Assembly: GCA_946411155.1 (NCBI GenBank)
Contig: CAMKDB010000001.1
Span: 1 to 32,362, forward strand
Length of the DNA stretch: 32,362 bases
Reading direction: 5' to 3'
From: an uncultured Faecalibacterium sp.
Lineage (GTDB): Bacteria > Bacillota > Clostridia > Oscillospirales > Ruminococcaceae
A program made the translations under genes and the position numbers. The notes under the pieces were generated by a model. The model searched no databases. It was not told the DNA's origin and was given only the letters and a program-made list of their open reading frames with translations. Positions 17,071-24,605 of the stretch are shown here, piece by piece; position 1 is the stretch's first letter, and every line of letters starts with the position of its first letter.

Positions 17071-18086
17071 ACTTTCCCCTCCCCGAGGAGGAACGACAGT
17101 TCCTCTGCCATCATCTCAAGCCCGTATCGATTCAAGTGTCCACTCCCTACTGAAGTATTGAAAAAGCCATACGGAAGAACGTGGTTTTCCATGTATTCAG
17201 AAAGGAATCGTTCACCCATGTCACAGAAGAGGATACCCTCTCGCACGCAGATCTGCTCGAACAGTCGGACAGTTTTCGGATCGTCTTTTCTTTGTACGCT
17301 CCCGTCCGCCGACAACCCGATGGCAGGATGATAAATCACAATCAGTTGAACTTGATGTCCCTGCGCGATCCCGTTTATTTTCCTTAAAAGCATTCCCAAC
17401 AGTTCCGAATCCGGAAGGTCTTTCGCCTGAGATTGTTCCTCCCTGACATACTGCGGGAAAAAAGGTGTCTCTGATTTGGTCTTCCTATATCCCTGAAACT
17501 GGGAATACAGCAGACGCAGAAACGGATTCTTCTGAAGAAAGCCAATGAGCCCGTTGCTGAATGCGGAAATCTCATTCAGGCTTCCATTAACTGCACCATT
17601 GAGTTCCGAATCAGAAAACCAGACAGAACCCGTTTCGATAACGACTGCTTCCGATGGCTCATATTTATCCAGAGCAGTATTCAGATTGCAGCAGCAAATG
17701 AGAAAGCTATGTCCAGATATTCCTATGCTATATATGCTTTTTTCAGGATTCTTCATTCGTACTCTGGCAGCCAACCGGTCTTCCGGGGGTACTTGAAACC
17801 CCTCCAGATGTGAGGATCCCATAAGAAGCACGTCGACTTTTTCTCCCTCAAGATGATCGATTGAGTCGGTATACCCTTCGTTATTGGTAGAGCCCCAGGA
17901 GACTCCCTCCGTCCATCTGGAGTAAAAAGTCTTTTCAGACCATCTGTAATCCGTAGCTCCGGATTGTTCCTCACAGCGCGGCGGAAGGTTGAAATAAAAA
18001 AAGCAGAAACAAGTCAAGATCAGGAAGGCAAGCACCCCTGACAGCATCATTCTGCATAATATTTTCATGTTCCGGCGCATGTTCAT
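17067..18086 (-). CDS. SGNH-like membrane-anchored protein, MBOAT partner, copy 1
   Basis: This 339-residue protein has a single N-terminal transmembrane anchor (about residues 9-32) and an extracytoplasmic SGNH-hydrolase-like domain. The nucleophile block is LLMGSSHLEG (S92 likely). IVIYHP is a later strand, and the C-terminal block reads VGSGHLNRYGLEMMAEEL. Classic SGNH/AlgJ proteins have Asp three residues before that His; here Gly stands there. The catalytic triad may be incomplete, or Asp may come from elsewhere. It is expected to work with the overlapping MBOAT to acylate a surface glycan. The ATG at 18086 is the outermost of three closely spaced in-frame ATGs (18086, 18080, 18068), none with a strong ribosome site. 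Confidence 0.78.
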   Translation of the reverse strand: MNMRRNMKILCRMMLSGVLAFLILTCFCFFYFNLPPRCEEQSGATDYRWSEKTFYSRWTEGVSWGSTNNEGYTDSIDHLEGEKVDVLLMGSSHLEGFQVPPEDRLAARVRMKNPEKSIYSIGISGHSFLICCCNLNTALDKYEPSEAVVIETGSVWFSDSELNGAVNGSLNEISAFSNGLIGFLQKNPFLRLLYSQFQGYRKTKSETPFFPQYVREEQSQAKDLPDSELLGMLLRKINGIAQGHQVQLIVIYHPAIGLSADGSVQRKDDPKTVRLFEQICVREGILFCDMGERFLSEYMENHVLPYGFFNTSVGSGHLNRYGLEMMAEELSFLLGEGKV

Positions 18087-18121
18087 CTTTTTGAACCATT
18101 TTATTCCACGTTATTTTTACG

Positions 18122-18130
18122 AGTATAGCA
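18122..18130 (-). promoter_or_regulatory. Probable extended -10 promoter of the MBOAT/SGNH/pyruvyl unit
   Basis: On the minus strand TGC precedes TATACT (18127-18122), an extended -10 element about 36 bp before the SGNH-like start. No good -35 was seen. The remaining sequence between 18131 and the TIR gene stop at 18325 shows no gene and no strong terminator. Confidence 0.5.
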
Positions 18131-18324
18131 CAGATATCCCGGGCAATATATCCTGCTTCGGAATCCGAATGCAGAAAGCTTCGTTTACCAGAGAATGCGA
18201 GGTCGAGCTTTCGCCTGGCATTTCAGCCGCTTCCATTTCTTCTGCTCTCATTCCATCTTTCACATACCAAGAACACATGAACATGAGGTGGCTCATTCAT
18301 TTCGGACATGTTATTATTTCTGTT

Positions 18325-20643
18325 TCAGACTTTCTGTTTCAGAAAATGATTTTTGACATATGCTGCATACTTTCCATAATCGCGTTCTGGATACTTTTTA
18401 TACAATTCCTGATAAAGTTCATATGCTTTTCCCGCAGCGGTGATGTTCCCTTTTTCCGCGTCCCTGTAATACTTCATTGCGACCTGAGCTTCCACAAAAC
18501 GGATGTTGTCTGCATAGAAAGCGGCTTTTTTCTCATCTCCTCTTTCTCCGGCATATTTGATCAAAATCTGATAATAGGCCTTCAACTGCTTTTCCGTATG
18601 AATGATCCCGATCTTTTCATTAAGAGCATTCTCGACCTCAACGGCTGAGCGGATCTCCGCCTCCGCCTTGGTATAGTCCTTCCGGTCTTCCGCAACGGTT
18701 GCCCGGCAGACATGAGCAAAAGCAAGGATCCTTGCTGAACTGATATCTCCAACGCTTTCATGCTCTTTTTCTGCCAGCGCGACGAATTCATCAGCGGTGT
18801 TTCGCGCTGCGTAATTGTTTTTCAGCCTGATATATGTATTGATCAATGTCTCATAGACTCTAAAGGTATACGGGCCCTGTACAAATTCTCCCAGCTGGTT
18901 CCTCAGTCCCTGAACGTACAAAAGGGTTTCGCGGCATTTTCTTTCTGCCTTTCTGAGATTATCGGAAGAATTGTTGTCTGCTGTGAAATATGCATTGGCG
19001 ATTTTCCCATAAAGACCTACCAATTCTTTGGCAAGTCCCTTATTATTTGCCGGATTACTGGCAAATACTCTTCTGATCAGCGGTTCCGCCTCTTCATAAC
19101 AGCGGACCGCCTCTTCCCGGTTTTCCTGTTTTGTCTCAATATCTCCCAGAATATTCAGCCCGACGCCTCTGTACAGAGCACTTAATAGAGCGGTATACTG
19201 TGTCTTCTTTTTGTCCTCATTTTCGCTTAACGAAGAAATGAAACTGTCAGCGATCTCCAGCATTTTCTTCAGATACGCTCTCGCTCCGGACAGGTCATTC
19301 TGTCTTACGGCGATCTCAGCTGCAAACTGAAACGATTCTGCCAGGGCGATTTTTTCATGGTCTGTCATCCCCATCAGGTCCAAGGACAGCATCTTCTCCA
19401 GTAATTTCCAGCATCGTTCGTATCGCAGAAGGTCTGCCCATTTTTTGGATGCCGCATTTACTGCTCTTATGTAGCGGAACAGCAGATCTTCCCCGTTATC
19501 TCCATCTGTCAGCTTTTTCTCCAGATAATCAGCATATCTCTCCTGCCAATGAGCGCTCTGCTCGTGGTCCCTTCTGACGCCCTGTCCCGTTTCATACATG
19601 GAAACAAGTTTCCTGTATGCCTCCTCGATTCCTCCCTCAGCCGCATCGGTGATCAGAACCCGGGCTTTTTCGTGATCCGTCTCTGTATCGATGCCGGACA
19701 GATACGCCAGTCCTATGAAAAATTTATGCCGGGGATCATCGTTTGTTTTGACGTTCAAAGCCTCTCTGATCCATTTCCCGACACGGTCAGGATCTTTGAT
19801 CGGCTCGGGAATGCCCGGATAATACTTTTTAAGAGTTTCCATCTCCGCATCGGCAGCCGCTATCGGAAGGATCTTTTTTTCTGCCTTTACTGCCATCGGA
19901 TATTCCGTGGTCATGACGTAATTCGGTTTTTCCAGCAGGTTCGGCGTAACGACCATTGAGAAAAGATCACTCTTTTCAAAAGCCTGCCGGATCGACTCGT
20001 TAAAATCCTCTCCCGGAGTCAGAAACTCATCATACCAGATCGCGATATCCCGGGTAAAAGACTCTTTATGGATCATCCGCATCACTTCCTGAGCGTAGCG
20101 TCGGTCCTTTTTACGGTAGCTCAGGAAGATGTACGCAGCAAAAGCCTGCCTGATCTTCTCTATTACTTCATCTTTCAGCAAAATGGTATCAAGGAACAGT
20201 TTCAGTTTGTCCTTATAGGGAAGCGCAGTCGGATCCGGGTCATATTTATTCAGTATCTGGAGATTTCCGCAGACCTCATTGAAAAGCATTTCCAGTCCCT
20301 GTTCCTCCAGCAAAGGCAGAATCGGGATATTCTCCCTCATCGCGAAGGCTAGTTCCAGTTTGCGTGCCGTATTCTCCGTTCTCAGGAATTCACCGGTCAC
20401 CGGCACGACGAACAGATCCATCCGAGAAAGGTCGCTCAGATACTGTTCTTTTCCTTCATCGTCGATCTGACCGAGATCCTGGTCACGGTACCAGACAGAA
20501 ATGTTGTTCTGCAGTTCAAAAAGATCAGAAGTGATTTCTTCAAAATACTTCGTGTAGTCTTGTTCCGTCGAACAGAAGAACACTTTCTGAAGGTCCTTCA
20601 GCAAATACGTTCCTTTAGTTTTATATCTCAGAGTGATTTCCAT
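18325..20643 (-). CDS. Double TIR-like domain protein with Sel1 and TPR repeats
   Basis: This is a 772-residue soluble protein from the ATG at 20643, which has AGGAAG 9 nt upstream; an in-frame TTG at 20664 is also possible. Residues ~18-112 look like a divergent TIR domain (VFFCSTEQDYTKYFEEI, ISVWYRDQD, MDLFVVPVTGEF, then E97). Residues ~170-262 are a clearer TIR domain: YIFLSYRKKDRRYAQEV, IAIWYDEFLTPGEDF, SDLFSMVVTPNL, and TTEYPMAV with E247 at the place of the NADase glutamate. Residues ~305-375 are Sel1-like, and the rest to 772 are helical TPR-type repeats. Bacterial TIR proteins often cleave NAD or make signal nucleotides in phage defence. No partner gene is adjacent, so its role is open. 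Confidence 0.82.
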   Translation of the reverse strand: MEITLRYKTKGTYLLKDLQKVFFCSTEQDYTKYFEEITSDLFELQNNISVWYRDQDLGQIDDEGKEQYLSDLSRMDLFVVPVTGEFLRTENTARKLELAFAMRENIPILPLLEEQGLEMLFNEVCGNLQILNKYDPDPTALPYKDKLKLFLDTILLKDEVIEKIRQAFAAYIFLSYRKKDRRYAQEVMRMIHKESFTRDIAIWYDEFLTPGEDFNESIRQAFEKSDLFSMVVTPNLLEKPNYVMTTEYPMAVKAEKKILPIAAADAEMETLKKYYPGIPEPIKDPDRVGKWIREALNVKTNDDPRHKFFIGLAYLSGIDTETDHEKARVLITDAAEGGIEEAYRKLVSMYETGQGVRRDHEQSAHWQERYADYLEKKLTDGDNGEDLLFRYIRAVNAASKKWADLLRYERCWKLLEKMLSLDLMGMTDHEKIALAESFQFAAEIAVRQNDLSGARAYLKKMLEIADSFISSLSENEDKKKTQYTALLSALYRGVGLNILGDIETKQENREEAVRCYEEAEPLIRRVFASNPANNKGLAKELVGLYGKIANAYFTADNNSSDNLRKAERKCRETLLYVQGLRNQLGEFVQGPYTFRVYETLINTYIRLKNNYAARNTADEFVALAEKEHESVGDISSARILAFAHVCRATVAEDRKDYTKAEAEIRSAVEVENALNEKIGIIHTEKQLKAYYQILIKYAGERGDEKKAAFYADNIRFVEAQVAMKYYRDAEKGNITAAGKAYELYQELYKKYPERDYGKYAAYVKNHFLKQKV

Positions 20644-20746
20644 CTTATTGACTTCCTGCCGCAAAACGCTTTCCTTTGCCTGTCCCTATATTAATATCAT
20701 ATCAGCAAAACGCACCTGATTTTCAGTCATTGCTATATTTCGAAAA

Positions 20747-20790
20747 TAAAAAGGCACATGCTCCATGAACAGAAACATGTGCCTTTTCTA
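20747..20790 (-). terminator. Rho-independent terminator of gap
   Basis: A perfect 12-bp stem (20749-20760 with 20776-20787) has a 15-nt loop. On the minus strand it is followed by a TTTTTATTTT tract, 24 bp after the gap stop. The plus strand also has TTTTC after the stem. Confidence 0.9.
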
Positions 20791-20810
20791 CACTTGGTTT
20801 TCAGTACCGA

Positions 20811-21878
20811 TTAGCCGAGTTCGCTGAAGTACTTGATGGTGCGGACCATCTGGCTGGTGTAGGAGTTCTCGTTGTCATACCAGGACACGACCTGTACCAG
20901 ATATGTGCCGTCGCCCATATCGGAGACCATGGTCTGGTTGGCATCGAAGAGGGAGCCGAATCTCATGCCGATGATGTCGGAGGAGACGAGCTTCTCTGTG
21001 GTGTAACCGAAGGACTCATTTGCATGGGCCTTCATTGCTTCGTTGATGCCCTCAACAGTGACGTTCTCGCCTTTGACAACAGCGTGCAGGATCGTGGTGG
21101 AGCCGGTAACGGTAGGAACTCTCTGTGCAGCGCCGATGAGCTTGCCGTTCAGTTCAGGAATGACAAGACCGATCGCCTTTGCGGCACCGGTGGAGTTCGG
21201 TACGATGTTGGCAGCGCCAGCTCTTGCTCTCTGGAGGTCGCCTTTTCTGTGCGGTCCGTCGAGGATCATCTGGTCACCGGTGTAAGCGTGAACAGTGGTC
21301 ATGATACCGGACTGAATCGGAGCATAGTCGTTCAGAGCCTGGGTCATCGGAGCGAGGCAGTTTGTGGTACAGGAAGCAGCAGAAATGATCTTGTCTTCCT
21401 TCGTGAGTTTGGTGTGGTTGACGTTGTAGACGATGGTGGGAAGATCGTTGCCTGCCGGAGCAGAAATAACGACTTTCTTTGCGCCTGCATCGAGGTGAGC
21501 CTGGGATTTCGCCTTAGAGGTGTAGAATCCGGTGCACTCCAGAACGACGTCAACATCGAGCTCTGCCCAAGGAAGATCCTTTGCGTTGGGCATTGCATAG
21601 ATTGTGATCTCCTCGCCATCAACTGTGATGGAGCCGGGGGTCTTGACGGTCTTGCCGTCTTCCTCATACTCGGGCTCTTTGGAAGTGACAGTGTGAAGAT
21701 TTTCGCCGAAAACGCCGCAGTAACCGCCCTGTGCAGAGTCATACTTCAGCAGGTTTGCAAGCATCTTGGGGCTTGTCAGGTCGTTGATAGCAACGATGTC
21801 ATAACCCTCAGCGCCGAACATCTGACGGAACGCAAGACGACCAATGCGGCCGAAGCCATTGATAGCAACTTTTACCAT
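20811..21878 (-). CDS. gap: Glyceraldehyde-3-phosphate dehydrogenase
   Basis: This 355-residue cytosolic glycolytic enzyme oxidises glyceraldehyde 3-phosphate to 1,3-bisphosphoglycerate with NAD. It has NGFGRIGR at residues 7-14, the catalytic SAASCTTNC with C170, TVHAYTGDQ with the catalytic His, and [13 protein letters not shown] at the C-terminus. It is about 20 residues longer than common ~335-residue homologues; an acidic stretch around 62-82 ([17 protein letters not shown]) accounts for much of this. The ATG at 21878 has GGAGGATAAAAGTTA before it. It is monocistronic, with its own promoter (21932-21960) and a strong terminator, as suits a highly expressed housekeeping gene. No pgk or tpi lies next to it. 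Confidence 0.98.
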   Translation of the reverse strand: MVKVAINGFGRIGRLAFRQMFGAEGYDIVAINDLTSPKMLANLLKYDSAQGGYCGVFGENLHTVTSKEPEYEEDGKTVKTPGSITVDGEEITIYAMPNAKDLPWAELDVDVVLECTGFYTSKAKSQAHLDAGAKKVVISAPAGNDLPTIVYNVNHTKLTKEDKIISAASCTTNCLAPMTQALNDYAPIQSGIMTTVHAYTGDQMILDGPHRKGDLQRARAGAANIVPNSTGAAKAIGLVIPELNGKLIGAAQRVPTVTGSTTILHAVVKGENVTVEGINEAMKAHANESFGYTTEKLVSSDIIGMRFGSLFDANQTMVSDMGDGTYLVQVVSWYDNENSYTSQMVRTIKYFSELG

Positions 21879-21931
21879 TAACTTTTATCCTCCAAAAAAT
21901 AGTTGAAAAAATTGTTTGTTTAGCCGCGTTT

Positions 21932-21960
21932 ATTGTATCAAACTGAGCCGATGTATGCAA
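21932..21960 (-). promoter_or_regulatory. Sigma-A-type promoter of gap
   Basis: On the minus strand TTGCAT (21960-21955), a 17-bp spacer and TACAAT (21937-21932) lie 53 bp before the gap start. Confidence 0.8.
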
Positions 21961-22029
21961 GCAATCCGCGCCGTTTTTCCTTTTATCCATGCGGTTTTAC
22001 AGGCTGCCAGCCAAAACAAGAACATATGT

Positions 22030-22638
22030 TTAACCAAACGAGAAATCGCGTTCAAAACGATTGAGCGGGCCATATTCTTCCAGCAGTTTCAGATAAACGG
22101 CAGCACAGCCGAAACTGTCGCTTCCTGCCTGATGAGCATCCAGCGGTATACTGTAATAATCACACAACGTACCCAGTTTGTGATTCATGACAGTTCTGCC
22201 AAGCAGCGAACGCGCAATCTCCACTGTGTCCGCGAAACGCACCGGATGCCAGTCCAGATCGTAGGCTTTCAATGTTTTCTTTAATACATTTAAATCAAAG
22301 CGCGCGTTATGTGCGAGCACCAGTCCGTTTTCCAGATCCTTGCGGATCATCGGCCATACTTCCGGAAAAATTGGTTCCAACTCCGCTTCTTCCTGTGTGA
22401 TTCCGTGGATCTGTACGCAGAACCAGTCGAAATCCTGTTCCGGATTGATCCTGTATTCCACGGAGCCCGTGATCCTGTTGTTTTCAATTCTGGTGATCCC
22501 GATCGAACACATCCGCTCGCTCTTTCCGTTTGGTGTCTCAACGTCAAAAGCGACTGCCCGTTCAATAACGGGCAGTTTCAGATGTTCAGGTGCCTGCTCA
22601 CGTAACTGCTTCAGTTTTTCTTCATCGATCCAGATCAA
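22030..22638 (-). CDS. DEDDh-type 3'-5' exonuclease (DnaQ-like)
   Basis: This 202-residue exonuclease has all the acidic positions: AFDVET (D32, E34), AHNARFDLNVL (D115) and the DEDDh end HQAGSD (H169, D174). This fold proofreads or trims DNA or RNA 3' ends; as a stand-alone protein, its substrate is uncertain (a DNA polymerase III epsilon-like role is possible). The start is TTG at 22638-22636. It is supported by AAAGGAG 5 nt upstream and by the lack of any suitable ATG. A parS site abuts the ribosome site, so ParB binding could influence expression. No convincing promoter was found between it and the tRNA-Ser terminator. Confidence 0.9.
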   Translation of the reverse strand: MIWIDEEKLKQLREQAPEHLKLPVIERAVAFDVETPNGKSERMCSIGITRIENNRITGSVEYRINPEQDFDWFCVQIHGITQEEAELEPIFPEVWPMIRKDLENGLVLAHNARFDLNVLKKTLKAYDLDWHPVRFADTVEIARSLLGRTVMNHKLGTLCDYYSIPLDAHQAGSDSFGCAAVYLKLLEEYGPLNRFERDFSFG

Positions 22639-22643
22639 TGTTT

Positions 22644-22650
22644 CTCCTTT
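22644..22650 (-). promoter_or_regulatory. Ribosome binding site deciding a TTG start (exonuclease gene)
   Basis: AAAGGAG on the minus strand lies 5 nt before TTG at 22638 and overlaps the edge of parS site 1 by one base. Confidence 0.8.
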
Positions 22651-22665
22651 GTTCCACGTGGAACA
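22650..22665. other. parS: parS site 1 (ParB binding)
   Basis: TGTTCCACGTGGAACA is a perfect 16-bp palindrome fitting the chromosomal consensus TGTTNCACGTGNAACA. It lies in the leader of the exonuclease gene. Confidence 0.95.
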
Positions 22666-22686
22666 TTTTTCTTTCGGTCGCGTTTA

Positions 22687-22702
22687 TGTTCCACGTGGAA
22701 CA
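22687..22702. other. parS: parS site 2 (ParB binding)
   Basis: This 16-bp palindrome is identical to site 1, 37 bp away centre to centre. It directly abuts the T-run of the tRNA-Ser terminator. Confidence 0.95.
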
Positions 22703-22731
22703 AAAACGGGATCTGCGTTGCCGCAGATCCC
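22702..22731 (-). terminator. Rho-independent terminator of tRNA-Ser
   Basis: On the minus strand a 10-bp perfect stem (GGGATCTGCG / CGCAGATCCC) with a 4-nt loop is followed by GTTTTTG, starting 1 bp after the tRNA CCA end. Confidence 0.9.
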
Positions 22732-22732
22732 C

Positions 22733-22820
22733 TGGCGGAGAGTTAGGGATTCGAACCCTAGGTGGGTTTCCCCACACAGCATTTCGAGTGCTGCACCTTC
22801 GACCACTCGGACAACTCTCC
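22733..22820 (-). tRNA. tRNA-Ser(CGA)
   Basis: This is an 88-nt type II tRNA with an encoded CCA (22735-22733). The acceptor stem GGAGAGT pairs with ACTCTCC. The anticodon loop CTCGAAA gives CGA, which reads UCG. The long variable arm GTGGGGAAACCCAC is the serine hallmark. It has its own promoter and terminator and is transcribed away from parA. Confidence 0.97.
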
Positions 22821-22833
22821 AAGCGCAAGATAG

Positions 22834-22862
22834 ATTATATCCAAAAAACCACATTCCGTCAA
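22834..22862 (-). promoter_or_regulatory. Promoter of tRNA-Ser
   Basis: On the minus strand TTGACG (22862-22857), a 17-bp spacer and TATAAT (22839-22834) lie 13 bp upstream of the mature tRNA 5' end. Confidence 0.88.
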
Positions 22863-22894
22863 CGCAGAAGAAAGCTCCGTCGCTTCCATTTCCG

Positions 22895-22923
22895 TTGCCT
22901 TTTACCATCCTTTGCGCTAGAAT
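22895..22923 (+). promoter_or_regulatory. Probable promoter of parA-parB(-serS)
   Basis: TTGCCT (22895-22900), a 17-bp spacer and TAGAAT (22918-22923) lie 52 bp before the parA ATG. The predicted transcript starts near 22930, which puts parS site 3 inside its 5' leader. Confidence 0.7.
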
Positions 22924-22947
22924 TGAAAAGAATTCATAAGAAAGAAT

Positions 22948-22963
22948 TGTTCCACGTGGAACA
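22948..22963. other. parS: parS site 3 (ParB binding), in the parA leader
   Basis: This third exact copy of the 16-bp palindrome ends 12 bp before the parA start codon. ParB bound here could repress its own operon, and the palindrome could also fold in the mRNA near the weak ribosome site. Confidence 0.95.
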
Positions 22964-22975
22964 AAAATCGGAAAA

Positions 22976-23752
22976 ATGGGAAAAATCATCGCTCTAACCA
23001 ATCAAAAAGGCGGCGTCGGCAAGACCACTACCGCCGTAAACCTTGCTGCTGGCCTCGGTGCTGCCGGTCAGCAGGTCCTTTTGATCGATATTGATCCTCA
23101 GGGAAATACGACAAGCGGTTACGGGATCAACAAGCGGAGCGTCAAGAACTCAACTTATCAGCTGATCACCGGGATCTCATCCCTTGAAGACTGCATCTAC
23201 AAGACCATGTATCCCGGCGTTTCCGTTGTGCCATCCAGTATCGACCTTGCAGGAGCGGAACTGGAGCTGGTCTCTCTGGATCGCCGTGAATTCCGCTTGC
23301 GGGATGCCCTTCTGCAGGCAAAGAGCACTTACGACTTTATTTTGCTGGACTGCCCCCCTTCTCTCGGCCTTCTGACGCTGAACGGGCTGAATGCCGCTGA
23401 CAGCGTTCTGATCCCGATCCAGTGCGAATATTATGCACTTGAAGGCCTTTCACAGCTCATGAGCAGCGTGCGTTCCGTTAAACGCCTTTACAATCCTTCC
23501 ATTACGATCGAAGGCGTTCTGGTAACCATGTATGACTCCCGTCTCAGCCTCACAACGCAGGTAGTTGACGAAGTCAAACGGTTTTTCCCTCAAAAAGTCT
23601 TCCATACAACGATCCCGAGAAACATCCGCCTGGCCGAAGCGCCCGGTTTCGGAAAACCGATCCGATACTACGACCCGTCCTCCAAAGGCGCACAGGCCTA
23701 TGACAGCCTGTCTCAGGAGGTAATCCAGAACAATAAGAAAGGGGAAACCTGA
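22976..23752 (+). CDS. parA: Chromosome partitioning ATPase ParA (Soj)
   Basis: This 258-residue deviant-Walker ATPase binds DNA as an ATP dimer and, with ParB at parS, places chromosome origins and regulates replication start. The deviant Walker A KGGVGKTT is at residues 11-18, LLIDIDPQGN at about 35-44 forms the A' region, and FILLDCPPSLG at about 122-132 is Walker B. Length matches Soj-type ParA without an N-terminal DNA-binding domain, as expected for a chromosomal system. The ATG at 22976 has only a weak CGGAAA upstream. The stop overlaps the parB start. Three parS sites lie within 330 bp upstream, which strongly suggests that the replication origin is near. Confidence 0.97.
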   Translation: MGKIIALTNQKGGVGKTTTAVNLAAGLGAAGQQVLLIDIDPQGNTTSGYGINKRSVKNSTYQLITGISSLEDCIYKTMYPGVSVVPSSIDLAGAELELVSLDRREFRLRDALLQAKSTYDFILLDCPPSLGLLTLNGLNAADSVLIPIQCEYYALEGLSQLMSSVRSVKRLYNPSITIEGVLVTMYDSRLSLTTQVVDEVKRFFPQKVFHTTIPRNIRLAEAPGFGKPIRYYDPSSKGAQAYDSLSQEVIQNNKKGET

Positions 23753-24600
23753 TGGCGAAAAAACTTGGTGGGCTGGGAAAAGGCCTGGATGCACTGTTTC
23801 AGGACAACTCAGTTCCGGCGCAGGGCGCCACTGAACTCCCCATTGATGAAGTATTTCCGGACCGCAATCAGCCGCGGAAAGATTTCAACGTCGATAGTTT
23901 GCAGGAACTGGCCAATTCCGTACGGGAGCATGGTGTTCTGCAACCGATTCTTGTCCGTCCGATTGAGAGCGGATATCAGATCATAGCGGGCGAACGCCGC
24001 TGGCGCGCGGCAAAAATCGCCGGACTGACTACGGTCCCAGTCAATATCCGCGAGCTGACAGACTATGAGGCGATGAGCATCGCCCTGGTTGAAAACCTTC
24101 AGCGCGAGGACCTGAATCCGATTGAGGAAGCCGAAGGCTACCGAAAACTCAGCGAAACCACCGGGTGGACCCAGGAACAGATCGCTAAGCGTGTAGGTAA
24201 ATCCAGACCGGCGATCGCGAATTCCCTGAGACTCCTGAGCCTGCCCGAAGAGGTCATTGATCTGCTGAAGGAAGGAAAACTGACCACTGGACATGCTAAA
24301 GCTATCCTTTCTCTTGCGGACGACGCATCCAGGGTCTCCATTGCCAGAACGATAGCGGAAAAAGGCCTCTCCGTCAGAGAAGCGGAAAAGATTTCCCAGA
24401 AAACGCCGATTCAGAAGTCTTTCCGCATGCCTTCAGGTAAAGACCCTGTCGCACACGAGGTAGAGATCGCGCTTCAGAACGAACTCGGCGTCGAAGTGGA
24501 CGTCAAATACAAGGCAGGAAAAGGCACGCTGTCCCTTAATTTCTATTCAAAAGAGCAGCTTTATGAATTTGCAAACAAACTAGGTGGAAAGGATAAATAA
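23752..24600 (+). CDS. parB: Chromosome partitioning protein ParB (Spo0J)
   Basis: This 282-residue CTP-dependent DNA clamp loads at parS and spreads to organise the origin region and recruit SMC. The N-terminal GLGKGLDALF interacts with ParA. The CTPase motif GERRWRA is at residues 80-86, with ENLQREDLNPIEEAEGY next. A helix-turn-helix (WTQEQIAKRVGKSRPAIANS) reads parS, and the C-terminal ~45 residues form the dimer domain. The ATG at 23752 overlaps the parA stop by one base. The sites it should bind are the three copies of TGTTCCACGTGGAACA upstream of parA. Confidence 0.97.
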   Translation: MAKKLGGLGKGLDALFQDNSVPAQGATELPIDEVFPDRNQPRKDFNVDSLQELANSVREHGVLQPILVRPIESGYQIIAGERRWRAAKIAGLTTVPVNIRELTDYEAMSIALVENLQREDLNPIEEAEGYRKLSETTGWTQEQIAKRVGKSRPAIANSLRLLSLPEEVIDLLKEGKLTTGHAKAILSLADDASRVSIARTIAEKGLSVREAEKISQKTPIQKSFRMPSGKDPVAHEVEIALQNELGVEVDVKYKAGKGTLSLNFYSKEQLYEFANKLGGKDK

Positions 24601-24605
24601 ACACT

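Noticed and set aside
22650-22963. CRISPR-like reading of the repeated palindrome
   Set aside because: There are only three 16-bp copies with unequal spacing (37 and 261 bp), and each matches the parS consensus.
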